Assembly: GCA_025055435.1 (NCBI GenBank)
Contig: JANWWN010000001.1
Coordinates: forward strand, 33,777-97,776
DNA from: Cyclobacteriaceae bacterium
Lineage (GTDB): Bacteria; Bacteroidota; Bacteroidia; Cytophagales; Cyclobacteriaceae
Length of the DNA stretch: 64,000 nt
Reading direction: 5' to 3'
In this document: positions 44,373-55,423 of the stretch, piece by piece
Layout: each line of letters opens with the position of its first letter
Numbering within the stretch: the first letter of the stretch is position 1
Translations under genes and position numbers: made by a program
The notes under the pieces: generated by a model
The model's database searches: none
What the model was told of the DNA's origin: nothing
What the model saw: only the letters and a program-made list of their open reading frames with translations

Positions 44373-45563
44373 ATGAAATTTTTACGTGACCTATTCGATA
44401 AAGCCAAACCTCATTTCGAGCGAGGAGGAAAGTACCACAAGTACTTTTACCTGTTTGAAGCGCTCGATACGTTTCACTTTTCACCTAATACGGTAACACC
44501 GGTTAAAGGCGCGCAGATACGCGATGCCATTGACCTGAAGCGATTGATGATGACGGTGGTTATCGCCATGCTGCCATGCCTTGCTTTTGGCATTTGGAAT
44601 GTTGGTCATCAGCACTTCCTGGCAACCGGTGTAGCGGCAACCGAAGGCCAAAAAATATGGATAGGCCTGGTTCAGGTTATACCTATCGTCCTGGTTAGTT
44701 ACGTATCCGGAGGTTTGGTTGAGGTAATTTTTGCCATCATCCGTAAGCACCCGATAAATGAAGGTTTTCTGGTGACCGGCTTACTCATTCCGCTGGTCAT
44801 GCCACCTGATATTCCCTTGTGGCAGGTAGCCGTGGCCACCGTGTTTGCCGTTGTATTTGCCAAGGAAGCTTTTGGTGGTACCGGTATGAATGTGGTTAAT
44901 GTAGCACTCACTGCACGGGCATTTTTGTATTTTGCTTACCCCACCGACATTTCGGGTGAAGTTTGGACTTACCTGGGTGATGCCAAAACCGTAGCCGGCT
45001 ATTCGGGTGCCACTCCGCTTGCCGTGGCTGCTGCTTCGACTACCAGTGTTGTGCAGGATTTAAACGCGTTTGGCGCCGGTTGGGCAGATAATCTGTACAG
45101 TTGGGAAAATCTTTTCCTTGGCATTATACCCGGCTGTATTGGCGAAACGAGCACGCTGATGTGTTTGATCGGTGCAGCGATTTTGATAATTACCGGCGTA
45201 GGTAGCTGGAAAATTATTCTGAGCGTATTTGCCGGTGCATATGGTATGGGCTTGTTCCTTAACCTGCTGGGTACCAATGTCTTTATGCAAATGCCAGCCC
45301 ACTATCATCTGGTGATGGGCGGACTGGCTTTTGGAGCTGTATTTATGGCCACCGATCCGGTTACTGCTGCTCAAACCGAACTGGGTAAGTGGTTTTATGG
45401 TTTACTGATTGGTATTCTTACCGTACTTATCCGGGTATTTAACCCGGCTTATCCGGAGGGTATCATGCTGGCAATTTTGCTGATGAACGTGATGGCTCCG
45501 CTCATTGATTACGCAGTAGTTAGTGCAAACAAAAAACGCAGATTAAAACGTGCGACAGTCTAA
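44373..45563 (+). CDS. nqrB: Na+-translocating NADH:quinone reductase subunit B
   Basis: 396 aa membrane subunit with about ten helices that binds covalent FMN and riboflavin and forms part of the sodium path. The FMN attachment threonine is in GYSGATPLAVAA. Other marks: the cytoplasmic N-terminal segment FEALDTFHFSPNTVTP, AFGGTGMNVVNVALTARAFLYFAYP and HYHLVMGGLAFGAVFMATDPVT. It starts four bases after nqrA and overlaps nqrC by 14 bases. Confidence 0.97.
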   Translation: MKFLRDLFDKAKPHFERGGKYHKYFYLFEALDTFHFSPNTVTPVKGAQIRDAIDLKRLMMTVVIAMLPCLAFGIWNVGHQHFLATGVAATEGQKIWIGLVQVIPIVLVSYVSGGLVEVIFAIIRKHPINEGFLVTGLLIPLVMPPDIPLWQVAVATVFAVVFAKEAFGGTGMNVVNVALTARAFLYFAYPTDISGEVWTYLGDAKTVAGYSGATPLAVAAASTTSVVQDLNAFGAGWADNLYSWENLFLGIIPGCIGETSTLMCLIGAAILIITGVGSWKIILSVFAGAYGMGLFLNLLGTNVFMQMPAHYHLVMGGLAFGAVFMATDPVTAAQTELGKWFYGLLIGILTVLIRVFNPAYPEGIMLAILLMNVMAPLIDYAVVSANKKRRLKRATV

Positions 45564-46275
45564 TTTGTATATTTTGCTTTACGCTGCAGGCATTACTATT
45601 GTTTGTGGCGGATTACTGGCGCTTGCATCCGAAGGGCTCAAAGAGCGTCAACAGGCTAATATTGAACTGGAACGCAAAGCCAACATCCTTTCAACTGTGA
45701 TGAACATAGAGGATGGGGTGAACGTTGCCGAAGTGTACAATAAGCGCGTAAAGTCATACGTAGTTGATTTTAACGGGAACATGGTTGACGGTGTAGATGC
45801 CGCCTCGGTGAATGTCGAAGCCGAGTACAAAAAAGCGCCCGAAAAAAGACTGCTTCCGGTTTATGAGTTCCGCAGCGAAAGCAATCCGGATAAACTGGAG
45901 TTTATTGTTGTGCCGGTGCATGGTTTTGGTTTGTGGGATAAAATTTGGGGGTATGTTGCCCTTCAGGCGGACCTAAACACGGTACAAGGTGTGATTTTTC
46001 AGCACAAGGGCGAAACGCCCGGGTTAGGAGCGCGGATAGCTTCGGAAGATATTCAAAACCGTTACCGAGGAAAGAAGGTTTTCGAAGGAAATGAACTGGT
46101 TTCGGTTGTTATGATGAAGGGCGAAGGCTTTGATTATTCCGATGACCCGCACAAGGTTGACGGGATGTCGGGCGCGACTTTAACCGGGAAGGGAGTGAAT
46201 AACATGCTGAAGGATTACCTCAGTTGTTATGTAAACTATTTCAATAAGTTAAAACAACAACAGGCTGGCGTATGA
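45550..46275 (+). CDS. nqrC: Na+-translocating NADH:quinone reductase subunit C
   Basis: 241 aa, one N-terminal transmembrane helix and a periplasmic FMN domain. The covalent FMN site is in [14 protein letters not shown] (Thr in SGAT). [22 protein letters not shown] is the other family signature. It starts with GTG inside the 3' end of nqrB and overlaps nqrD by four bases. Confidence 0.96.
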   Translation: MRQSNLYILLYAAGITIVCGGLLALASEGLKERQQANIELERKANILSTVMNIEDGVNVAEVYNKRVKSYVVDFNGNMVDGVDAASVNVEAEYKKAPEKRLLPVYEFRSESNPDKLEFIVVPVHGFGLWDKIWGYVALQADLNTVQGVIFQHKGETPGLGARIASEDIQNRYRGKKVFEGNELVSVVMMKGEGFDYSDDPHKVDGMSGATLTGKGVNNMLKDYLSCYVNYFNKLKQQQAGV

Positions 46276-46934
46276 GTACTGCAACTGCTGAAGCTGTAGT
46301 GGAGAAAAAGCGGGAACCGCTGCTCTCCAAAAAGAACCGTAAATTAATTACCCACCCACTGGATATTAATAACCCGATTACGGTGCAGGTTTTGGGTATC
46401 TGTAGTGCGTTGGCAGTAACTACCCAATTAAAACCGGCATTCATCATGGCGCTCAGCCTGATGGTAGTAACGGCCAGCTCCAATGTGGTTATTTCATTGA
46501 TGCGCAACACCATTCCTTCACGCATCCGCATTATCGTTCAGCTGGCCATTGTGGCAACGTGGGTAATTCTGGTCGATCAGGTTTTGAAAGCGTATGTCTA
46601 TGACGTTTCGAAGCAGCTTAGTGTGTTTGTGGGCCTCATTATTACCAACTGTATTGTAATGGGGCGCCTGGAAGCCTTTGCCATGGGTAATCCGGTTGGT
46701 CCTTCCTTGCTCGATGGCATTGGTAATGGCATGGGTTATGGCGTCATCCTGCTCATTATTGCATTCTTCCGCGAGTTGTTGGGTTCAGGAGCGTTGTTTG
46801 GCTTCAAGATTTTTGAAGCCATCGGCTTGCACTATACCGGCAATGGTCTGATGTTGCTCCCGGCAGGTGCCTGTATTATTGTTGGAATAATTATTTGGGT
46901 ACAGCGTTACCTCAATGGCTATCGTGAAGCGTAA
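46272..46934 (+). CDS. nqrD: Na+-translocating NADH:quinone reductase subunit D
   Basis: 220 aa integral membrane subunit with six helices, homologous to NqrE and to RnfE. It contains the half-helix cysteine motif in [18 protein letters not shown], part of the intramembrane iron-sulfur site, and [19 protein letters not shown]. The extended N-terminus (residues 1-30, charged) precedes the usual [17 protein letters not shown]. Start overlaps nqrC by ATGA. Confidence 0.96.
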   Translation: MSTATAEAVVEKKREPLLSKKNRKLITHPLDINNPITVQVLGICSALAVTTQLKPAFIMALSLMVVTASSNVVISLMRNTIPSRIRIIVQLAIVATWVILVDQVLKAYVYDVSKQLSVFVGLIITNCIVMGRLEAFAMGNPVGPSLLDGIGNGMGYGVILLIIAFFRELLGSGALFGFKIFEAIGLHYTGNGLMLLPAGACIIVGIIIWVQRYLNGYREA

Positions 46935-46944
46935 TTCTTGAATT

Positions 46945-47559
46945 ATGGAAAATCTTATCAGCATCGGCGTTCGCTCAATTTTTGTTGACAACATGATATT
47001 TGCCTACTTCCTGGGCATGTGCTCTTATCTGGCCGTTTCCAAAAAAGTAAAAACCGCTTTCGGGCTTGGCCTGGCAGTCGTGTTTGTGTTGGGAATTACA
47101 ATTCCCATTAACTGGCTGATTCAGAATTACATTTTGAACGCAGGGGCTTTGGCGTGGATCAGCCCCGAATTTTCATCGGTTGATCTCGGCTTCTTGCAGT
47201 TTATCGTGTTTATTGCCGTAATCGCGGCGATGGTACAGTTAACCGAAATGGCGGTTGAGAAATTTTCTCCCGCCCTTTACGGATCGTTGGGAATTTTCCT
47301 CCCGCTTATTGCCGTGAATTGTTCAATACTCGGAGGTTCGCTGTTTATGGTTGGTCGCTCGTACACGCTTGCCGAGGCCACGATGTTCGGGTTGGGCAGC
47401 GGTATAGGTTGGTTGCTGGCCATTGTAGCGCTGGCTGGTGTGCGCGAGAAGATGAAATACTCGAATGTTCCCGGACCGCTCAGAGGCCTGGGTATAACGT
47501 TTATTCTGGTAGGCCTGATGTCGCTTGGCTTTTTGAGTTTTCTCGGCTTCTCGATATAA
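46945..47559 (+). CDS. nqrE: Na+-translocating NADH:quinone reductase subunit E
   Basis: 204 aa integral membrane subunit with six helices, paired with NqrD around the intramembrane cluster. Cysteine motifs: [15 protein letters not shown] and [15 protein letters not shown]. It also has GITIPINWL and the [23 protein letters not shown] segment. It is the last gene here: a terminator follows and nqrF, which carries NADH oxidation, is missing from this locus. Confidence 0.96.
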   Translation: MENLISIGVRSIFVDNMIFAYFLGMCSYLAVSKKVKTAFGLGLAVVFVLGITIPINWLIQNYILNAGALAWISPEFSSVDLGFLQFIVFIAVIAAMVQLTEMAVEKFSPALYGSLGIFLPLIAVNCSILGGSLFMVGRSYTLAEATMFGLGSGIGWLLAIVALAGVREKMKYSNVPGPLRGLGITFILVGLMSLGFLSFLGFSI

Positions 47560-47580
47560 TGTTTCAGCTGATACACCCGA

Positions 47581-47609
47581 AACCTTCCGCATAAACGGAA
47601 GGTTTTTTT
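47581..47609 (+). terminator. Intrinsic terminator after nqrE
   Basis: AACCTTCCG (47581-47589) pairs with CGGAAGGTT (47596-47604) around CATAAA, followed by further T to 47609. It closes the nqr operon and confirms that no nqrF follows on the same transcript. Confidence 0.92.
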
Positions 47610-47628
47610 ATATCTAAACCAAACAGGC

Positions 47629-48183
47629 ATGAAACAAATCGTATCCCTATTTGCCCGTTATTTTTTTAACGGCACTCTTTTTATTGTTCCACTGGTCGCC
47701 ACCATTTATTTTATTGTTGAAGCATTTAATTGGCTGGATTCGCGACTTAATCTGCCCTATCCCGGTGTTGGATTCTTAATCATCATCAGTGGAATAACGC
47801 TGTTCGGATACTTTACCACTAATTTTGCTTTCCGCACGCTTTCCGAATGGTTTGAGCAGGTTATCGGACGCATTCCATTGGTTAAACTCGTGTACTCGTC
47901 CATCAAGGATTTAATGGCTGCTTTTGTCGGGGAAAAGAAAAAATTCGACCGGCCGGTTTTGGTTACCATCGATTTGGCAAATAATCTTCACCGAATCGGT
48001 TTCATAACACAGGACGATTTGTCGCGCTTTGGTTTGCAGGATATGGTGGTGGTGTACTTTCCGCAGTCGTATGCCGTGGCTGGTGATCATTTTGTTGTTC
48101 CACGCGATCGCGTTAAGCCTTTACCTGTTAGTGGAACCATGGCCATGAAGTTCATTGTATCCGGTGGAGTGAGCGGATTGTGA
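47629..48183 (+). CDS. DUF502 family membrane protein
   Basis: 184 aa with two N-terminal transmembrane helices (YFFNGTLFIVPLVATIYFIVEA and GVGFLIIISGITLFGYFTT) and a soluble C-terminal domain. DUF502 motifs: IPLVKLVYSSIKDLMAAF, FDRPVLVTI, RIGFITQDD and VVVYFPQSYAVAGDHFVVPRDRV. Distantly similar to plant COV1-like proteins. Function not established in bacteria. It starts after the nqr terminator and is convergent with murA. Confidence 0.9.
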   Translation: MKQIVSLFARYFFNGTLFIVPLVATIYFIVEAFNWLDSRLNLPYPGVGFLIIISGITLFGYFTTNFAFRTLSEWFEQVIGRIPLVKLVYSSIKDLMAAFVGEKKKFDRPVLVTIDLANNLHRIGFITQDDLSRFGLQDMVVVYFPQSYAVAGDHFVVPRDRVKPLPVSGTMAMKFIVSGGVSGL

Positions 48184-48189
48184 GTAATC

Positions 48190-49497
48190 TTAAGGTATTC
48201 GTTCAATTTTAGCACCCAGCACATTCAGGCGCTCATCAATGCGTTCGTAACCGCGGTCGATTTGATCGATGTTGGAGATTTCGCTGATACCTTCGGCAGA
48301 GAGTGCGGCAATCAATAAAGCTACGCCTGCCCGTATATCGGGAGAGGCCATTTTTATTCCACGTAATGGTTGTTTGCGATTGAGGCCTATTACGGTGGCA
48401 CGATGAGGGTCGCATAAGATAATCTGTGCGCCCATCTCAATCAGCTTATCAACAAAAAACAACCGGCTTTCAAACATCTTCTGATGAATGAGCACGGTGC
48501 CCTGCGCCTGGGTAGCCGTAACCAAAACAACGCTCAGCAGGTCGGGTGTAAAGCCGGGCCAGGGGGCATCGGCTATGGTAAGGATGGAGCCATCTATAAA
48601 ATTTTCTATCGAATAGCTATCCTGCGGCAGAATGCGGATGTCATCGCCCTGAATGTCCAAGGCAATGCCCAGTCTGCGGAAAACATCGGGAATTATACCC
48701 AGCATGTCCACCCGACAATTTTTGATGGTAAGATCGGATCGGGTCATGGCAGCCATTCCGATAAAGCTGCCTACTTCGATCATGTCGGGCAAAAGGGTAT
48801 GTTCGGTGCCACGCAATCCGGTTACGCCTTCAATGGTGAGCAGGTTCGAACCGATTCCACTGATGCGTGCCCCCATGCGGTTAAGCATGTGGCAAAGTTG
48901 CTGCACATAGGGTTCGCATGCGGCATTGTAAATGACGGTCGTTCCCTTTGCCAACACTGCTGCCATAATAATGTTGGCGGTACCGGTAACCGAAGCTTCA
49001 TCCAGCAACATGTAGGTTCCGGATAACTGACGGGCATCAACGGAGAAAAAGTGTTCGGCAGTGTCAAACTGAAAGCGGGCTCCGAGTTTCTGAAAACCGA
49101 GAAAGTGTGTGTCCAATCGCCTGCGTCCTATTTTATCACCGCCGGGCTTGGGCAAACGGGCTTTTCCGAACCGGGCCAGGATAGGGCCAAGGAGCATGAC
49201 GGAGCCGCGCAGTGCAGACGCTTTATGCCGATATGCCTCCGACTCCAAATAAGTGAGGTTGACCTCCTTTGCCGTGATGGTCCAGGAATGGTGACCGGTC
49301 TTTTCAACGGTACAACCCAGCTCAGCTATGAGCTCCAATAATTTGTTGACATCGCGAATGTCGGGGACGTTATGGAGTGTAACGGGATGTGGTGTGAGCA
49401 GGGTAGCGCAAATAACCTGCAGGGCCTCGTTTTTGGCGCCTTTGGGTTCAATAGTGCCATACAGGCTGTTACCGCCACGAATGCGGAAGGTGCTCAT
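48190..49497 (-). CDS. murA: UDP-N-acetylglucosamine 1-carboxyvinyltransferase with Cys-to-Asp active site
   Basis: First committed step of peptidoglycan synthesis: enolpyruvyl transfer from PEP to UDP-GlcNAc. 435 aa. It has the substrate-binding Lys22-Asn23 (EPKGAKNEALQ) and the active-site loop KPGGDKIGRRRLDTH, where the usual catalytic cysteine is Asp121. Enzymes with Asp here are active but not alkylated by fosfomycin, so intrinsic fosfomycin resistance is expected. It starts two bases after the stop of the DUF4290 gene. Confidence 0.96.
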   Translation of the reverse strand: MSTFRIRGGNSLYGTIEPKGAKNEALQVICATLLTPHPVTLHNVPDIRDVNKLLELIAELGCTVEKTGHHSWTITAKEVNLTYLESEAYRHKASALRGSVMLLGPILARFGKARLPKPGGDKIGRRRLDTHFLGFQKLGARFQFDTAEHFFSVDARQLSGTYMLLDEASVTGTANIIMAAVLAKGTTVIYNAACEPYVQQLCHMLNRMGARISGIGSNLLTIEGVTGLRGTEHTLLPDMIEVGSFIGMAAMTRSDLTIKNCRVDMLGIIPDVFRRLGIALDIQGDDIRILPQDSYSIENFIDGSILTIADAPWPGFTPDLLSVVLVTATQAQGTVLIHQKMFESRLFFVDKLIEMGAQIILCDPHRATVIGLNRKQPLRGIKMASPDIRAGVALLIAALSAEGISEISNIDQIDRGYERIDERLNVLGAKIERIP

Positions 49498-49499
49498 GC

Positions 49500-50165
49500 T
49501 TAATTGTTATCCCTGCGCTTACGGAACATTTTTTTATGGCGGTGACGGTGCCCTCCGTTGCGGTGACCGTTTTCGGTAACAGGCTTTAGTTTTTTCCGGT
49601 CACGGTATAACTTTTCAAACAGGTTATCTTCCCGAACTTTATCGATATCCAGACTCAGCCGGCCACCTGACATGGCTTTGATGTCGTTGAGTATGACGGA
49701 ATCATCCAGGGTTTCTTTGTTCCAGTTGCTATAGAAAGTCTTCATCAGTTTACCCAGATAGATAACCGCATCTTCGCGCTCCTGCGGGTCTTCTTTTTTC
49801 ATGGCTTCCTGCACCAGCCGCTCAATATTTTTTCCGTAGTGTTTGTAGCGGATGTCGGTTTGCGGGTATTCCATTTTCTGAGGCTTCTTAAACAAAACAT
49901 CGCGTTCCGGCACAGGATAGGGGTTGTTTAGTTCCAGGTTGAAATCGGCCATGATGTACAAATCATCCCACAGCCGCTGATCGTTTTCGGGTTGTTCCTT
50001 CAGACTGGGTGTAAGCTGTTTTATCAGTTCGATGAGTGTGCGTGCCAGCTCGGTACGCTTCTCTTTGTCAGGGATGGTGCGGAGGTACTCCACCAGTTTC
50101 TGCACGTTGCGCCCGTACTCTTTCAGGATAATCTGCGGACGTTGGGTATTGTATTCACCAATCAT
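49500..50165 (-). CDS. DUF4290 domain protein
   Basis: 221 aa soluble protein matching DUF4290, a Bacteroidota family: EYNTQRPQIILKEYGRNVQKLVEYL, IPDKEKRTELARTLIELIKQL, DLYIMADFNLELNNPYP, YKHYGKNIERLV and SNWNKETLDDSVIL. The C-terminus is very basic and histidine-rich (NGHRNGGHRHRHKKMFRKRR), suggesting nucleic-acid or metal contact. It directly precedes murA on the same strand, an association worth noting, but its function is unknown. Confidence 0.88.
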   Translation of the reverse strand: MIGEYNTQRPQIILKEYGRNVQKLVEYLRTIPDKEKRTELARTLIELIKQLTPSLKEQPENDQRLWDDLYIMADFNLELNNPYPVPERDVLFKKPQKMEYPQTDIRYKHYGKNIERLVQEAMKKEDPQEREDAVIYLGKLMKTFYSNWNKETLDDSVILNDIKAMSGGRLSLDIDKVREDNLFEKLYRDRKKLKPVTENGHRNGGHRHRHKKMFRKRRDNN

Positions 50166-50212
50166 GAAAATGGATTAAAAAAGGGAATCTAATGGGACAA
50201 ATAATTATGTAA

Positions 50213-52468
50213 TTAGCTATGAATTTTAAGCTTCGCAAAGCTAAGTAATAAGGTTTTCTCGCCAAAATCATCAAAGTGGATTTTGGCTTTTCGTTCGGGT
50301 ACGTCTGCATCAACTTGAACAACAGTTCCGAAGCCAAAACGCGGGTGCTCCACCCGCATACCTTCTTTCAGATTTCGCGTATCACTGGGTGTAAAGTCGG
50401 GTGGAGGCGTGTAGGTTGAGGTGCGCTGTGGTGCGGCAGCTTTTCGCTGGCGACTGATTCCGTTTATCAGGGTTTTTGCATAACCGGACGCCGGGGGCGG
50501 GGCTGACTGTAAACCGGTGAAACGTTTGCTGGTGCGTATATAGGAGGGATCAATCTCATTGAGAAACCGGCTGGGCGAGCAATCCTGAAGCCGTCCGTAG
50601 TTGTAACGCATCAATGCGTAGGATAAAAACAATCTTTTACGTGCGCGGGTGATGGCCACGTAAAACAACCGGCGTTCTTCTTCGAGGTCAGCTCGACTGC
50701 TCAGCATCATTTGTGAAGGGAAGAGATTCTCTTCCATACCTACCACATATACATATTTAAACTCCAGGCCTTTGGCCATGTGGATGGTCATAAGCGTAAC
50801 TTTATCCGATCCGGTGTCTTTATCTTCATCCTGTCCGGTGAGCAGGCTTACTTCCTGCAAAAAGGCTGTTAATGATTTATCCTCCCGTTCATCATCGTCC
50901 ACAAATTCGCGGATGGCATTGAACAATTCCTGAACGTTTTCGTATCGGTTTATGCCTTCATCGGTTTTATCGGCATGAAGCTCGCGCAGAAGGCCCGAGG
51001 CGCGGGCTATTTCCAACGCAGCTTCATAGGCATTTTTTCGCTGTACTTCCAGTTCACATCGCTTAATGAGTGTAACAAAGTTTTCCACCGGACCGGCCGA
51101 CCGATTGCCTAAAAAGTGTGATGCATTTTGCAGCACTTCCCATAGGGAAATGCCGTGGTCGTTGGCGGCTACTACAATCTTATCAACGGTGGTATCGCCT
51201 ATACCTCGCTTGGGCAGGTTTACGATGCGCCTGAATGAAGCTTCGTCATCGTGATTTAAGGTGAAACGCAGGTATGCGAGGAGGTCCTTGATTTCCTTGC
51301 GCTGATAAAACGATAAACCGCCTACGATTTTATACGGTATGTTTGCCCTGCGAAGGGCTTCCTCAAACGACCGGGACTGAACGTTCTTACGGTACAATAC
51401 GGCAAAGTCGCTGTATCGCAGCTGATTCTGCATTTTTTCTTCAAAGATGCTGGTAGCAATCAACCTTCCTTCTTCGTTGTCGCTTACAGCTTTAATCAGT
51501 TCAATATATGAGCCCGGTTCATTTTGTGTCCAAATTCGTTTGGGGATCTGAGCCTTGTTATGCCGAATTACCGAGTTGGCTGCTTCTACAATAACCTGCG
51601 TGGAGCGGTAGTTTTGTTCAAGCTTGAATATTTTCAGGTCCGGATAGTCGCGTTCAAAATTCAGGATGTTCGCAATGGTGGCACCCCGGAATGCATAAAT
51701 ACTTTGTGCATCATCGCCCACAACGCAAATATTCTGATGAACATTAGCCAGCTTTCGGATGATGTAATACTGGCACAGGTTGGTGTCCTGAAATTCATCA
51801 ACCATAATGTAATGAATCCGGTATTGGTATTTATTCAATACTTCCAGGTGTTCGGTAAATAAGCGGTGTGTGTTGAGCAGGAGGTCATCAAAATCCATTG
51901 CACCCGATTTGTAGCAACGCTGGGCATAAGCTTTATAGATGCGGCCGATTTCGGGGCGTTGCTGTTCGCGGTCCTGCTCAAGCAGTTCAGGATTGGCCAG
52001 ATACTGTTCCCAGGTGATAAGCTGATTTTTGGCGGCGGAAATGCGGCCGTACAACACATTGGGCTTATAGGTGTTTTCGTCCAGATTAAGCTCCTTGACG
52101 ATGGTTTTCAGCAGGGCTTTGGTGTCGTCTGTATCGTAAATGGTGAAGTTGTGCGGGTAACCGATATGGTGCGCCTCTGCACGAAGGATGCGGGCAAATA
52201 CCGAGTGGAAAGTTCCCATCCAGATGTTCCGTGCATCGGTGCCTGCGATCGGCTCAATACGGTCGCGCATTTCGCGGGCAGCCTTGTTGGTAAAGGTTAA
52301 TGCCATGATATTGAATGCATCAACACCCTGGGCTTTTATCAGATGGGCAATGCGGTAAGTCAAAACGCGCGTTTTACCGGAGCCGGCACCGGCTATAATC
52401 ATGGCTGGTCCTTCCGTATGCAACACCGCCTCGCGTTGTGCATCATTCAGTTCGTTCAGATAATCCAT
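50213..52468 (-). CDS. pcrA: UvrD/PcrA-family DNA helicase
   Basis: Superfamily I 3'-5' helicase of repair and replication, 751 aa from the ATG at 52468 (MDYLNELNDAQREAVLHTEG), the normal start; the frame to 52543 adds nothing conserved. Motifs: AGAGSGKTRVLTYRIAHLI, TFTNKAAREMRDRI, VDEFQDTN, GDDAQSIYAFRGA, LEQNYRST, TIHMAKGLEFKYVYV and VAITRARKRLFLSY. The C-terminal 60 residues form a Tudor-like PcrA tail (MRVEHPRFGFGTVVQV) known to contact RNA polymerase in relatives. The choice between the names uvrD and pcrA is conventional. Confidence 0.94.
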   Translation of the reverse strand: MDYLNELNDAQREAVLHTEGPAMIIAGAGSGKTRVLTYRIAHLIKAQGVDAFNIMALTFTNKAAREMRDRIEPIAGTDARNIWMGTFHSVFARILRAEAHHIGYPHNFTIYDTDDTKALLKTIVKELNLDENTYKPNVLYGRISAAKNQLITWEQYLANPELLEQDREQQRPEIGRIYKAYAQRCYKSGAMDFDDLLLNTHRLFTEHLEVLNKYQYRIHYIMVDEFQDTNLCQYYIIRKLANVHQNICVVGDDAQSIYAFRGATIANILNFERDYPDLKIFKLEQNYRSTQVIVEAANSVIRHNKAQIPKRIWTQNEPGSYIELIKAVSDNEEGRLIATSIFEEKMQNQLRYSDFAVLYRKNVQSRSFEEALRRANIPYKIVGGLSFYQRKEIKDLLAYLRFTLNHDDEASFRRIVNLPKRGIGDTTVDKIVVAANDHGISLWEVLQNASHFLGNRSAGPVENFVTLIKRCELEVQRKNAYEAALEIARASGLLRELHADKTDEGINRYENVQELFNAIREFVDDDEREDKSLTAFLQEVSLLTGQDEDKDTGSDKVTLMTIHMAKGLEFKYVYVVGMEENLFPSQMMLSSRADLEEERRLFYVAITRARKRLFLSYALMRYNYGRLQDCSPSRFLNEIDPSYIRTSKRFTGLQSAPPPASGYAKTLINGISRQRKAAAPQRTSTYTPPPDFTPSDTRNLKEGMRVEHPRFGFGTVVQVDADVPERKAKIHFDDFGEKTLLLSFAKLKIHS

Positions 52469-52534
52469 AACCCAACGCAAGTTAAGCGCCCGAAAGGAAA
52501 GTTTGTTGGCTAATTTGAAATTTATACTTGGTTG

Positions 52535-52565
52535 TTGGTTCAACCGTCTGGCAACTGTACCTTTG
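52535..52565 (+). promoter_or_regulatory. Bacteroidota-type promoter of the TcmP-like/DUF3109 pair
   Basis: TTG at 52535-52537, 20 bases, then TACCTTTG at 52558-52565, a full consensus match. The predicted start point leaves only about ten bases before the TTG start codon of the next gene. Confidence 0.7.
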
Positions 52566-52580
52566 TCAAACCGTTAACCC

Positions 52581-53420
52581 TTGACGCTTCAATCTTTTCC
52601 TGATGACGATTTAGTTTGCACTGCTGCCGAACCGTGGTTTATTCATAAAACAGGCATTATCAGGCAGTCGGCCGGATTATTCATCAGCAAGCTGGCAGCC
52701 CATACGGATGAGTTCATCCTGATTGATTTATTTGCCGGGAGCGGGTTTTACACCATAGGCAACAAAAAGGAACGATACGCTGGCATTGCGTTGGAGCTAA
52801 TGCGGGCCGGACTTCCGTTTAACCGTTGGATTTTGTGCGAGCGGGATAAGAACAGTGCCCATGCGTTGCGTGTTCGTACACGAAGATTTTTCCGGGATAA
52901 ACAGGTGCTCATACTTGAAGATGCTTTGCGTATCCTTCCCGAAAAGCTGTCGTGGTACATACCGCGAAGCTCTCGGAGGCATCGCGTCTCTGCTCTTTGC
53001 ATCGTTGATTCGTTTTCGTTTGAGTTTCCATTTGAATTTGTCGTGCAGACCCTTCCGCTGGGAATCAACTTCATCATACCATTTACTTTTTGTCTGAATG
53101 ATCAGCACAACTGGCAGTTTTATCTGCATGAGCAGCGCGACAAGCTGGAGCGTTATCTGGGCCGCTCATCCAAAGGTACCAAACTGGAAACCGTTACCGA
53201 TAACCGTAACTTTTACAAACACCTGGTCCGGTTATACCATCAGGAAATGTTGATGCAGGGCATAGGCGGTTCGTTGTCAGTTCACTCGCTTGATTCTGGT
53301 TTAATGGAGCTGCCATCGTACTATGTCGGAATGTTTACTGCTATCCCGGCTGTTCGTAATGTTCAGCGCGAAGTACAGCAGCAAATGTTTACTCAATTTA
53401 CTTTGTTCGATACACCATGA
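52581..53420 (+). CDS. TcmP-like (three-Cys-motif partner-like) protein
   Basis: 279 aa from a TTG at 52581; the promoter just upstream rules out a much earlier start. It resembles the TcmP family: [11 protein letters not shown] near 19-28, the Rossmann-like [10 protein letters not shown] (47-56) and [15 protein letters not shown] (85-99). The usual downstream DPYG-type motif is replaced by [13 protein letters not shown] (140-152). TcmP proteins are linked by annotation to cysteine-motif partners but lack a firm function. The stop overlaps the start of a DUF3109 gene (ATGA at 53417-53420), so the two are co-translated. A methyltransferase-like or nucleic-acid role is only a guess. Confidence 0.65.
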   Translation: MTLQSFPDDDLVCTAAEPWFIHKTGIIRQSAGLFISKLAAHTDEFILIDLFAGSGFYTIGNKKERYAGIALELMRAGLPFNRWILCERDKNSAHALRVRTRRFFRDKQVLILEDALRILPEKLSWYIPRSSRRHRVSALCIVDSFSFEFPFEFVVQTLPLGINFIIPFTFCLNDQHNWQFYLHEQRDKLERYLGRSSKGTKLETVTDNRNFYKHLVRLYHQEMLMQGIGGSLSVHSLDSGLMELPSYYVGMFTAIPAVRNVQREVQQQMFTQFTLFDTP

Positions 53421-53989
53421 TTCGCGTAGGCAATATTCTCGTATCCGATGAAATTGCAGAAAATGATTTTGTCTGCAATCTGGAAAAATGCAAGGGTGCC
53501 TGTTGTGTGGAGGGCGAGCTGGGTGCGCCACTGGAAGAAGACGAGCTGGATATTTTGAGGGCCATATACGAGGATGTAAAGCCTTTTCTTACATCCGAAG
53601 GGATAAAAGCCATCGAAGACCAGGGTTTGTACATTTTAGATGAGGATGGCGATTATTCTACACCCACGATTGGCGGACGCGAATGTGCTTATGCCGTTTA
53701 TGATGAGCGTGGAGTATTACAATGCGGAATTGAGCGGGCCTATAATGCGGGTAAGATAAACTGGAAGAAACCGATTTCGTGTCATTTATATCCGATCAGG
53801 GTTTTAAAAAAAAGAAATCTGGAAGCATTAAATTATCACCGGTGGGAAATCTGCTCGCCTGCCTGCGAGTTAGGTAAACAACTGAAAGTGCCGGTGTACC
53901 GGTTTTTGAGAGAAGCATTAATCCGAAAGTACGGAGAAGCATGGTACTCCGAACTCGAAGCCCAAATTAATGAACGCCTGGCTCAATAA
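53417..53989 (+). CDS. DUF3109 cysteine-rich protein
   Basis: 190 aa soluble protein with a set of conserved cysteines: [17 protein letters not shown] (Cys20, 25, 29, 30), [28 protein letters not shown] and [11 protein letters not shown]. This fits DUF3109, related in pattern to the YkgJ-type putative metal or Fe-S proteins. It overlaps the TcmP-like gene by four bases, so the two products probably work together. Function not established. Confidence 0.88.
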   Translation: MIRVGNILVSDEIAENDFVCNLEKCKGACCVEGELGAPLEEDELDILRAIYEDVKPFLTSEGIKAIEDQGLYILDEDGDYSTPTIGGRECAYAVYDERGVLQCGIERAYNAGKINWKKPISCHLYPIRVLKKRNLEALNYHRWEICSPACELGKQLKVPVYRFLREALIRKYGEAWYSELEAQINERLAQ

Positions 53990-54003
53990 AATTGAAGTTC
54001 GGA

Positions 54004-55353
<1,350 letters not shown>

Positions 55354-55423
55354 GGTGTTCGGTTTTTAACGGTACGAAATTAATTCAGCCGAAATTTTTT
55401 ATTCCGGCAACAAGACCACAATA

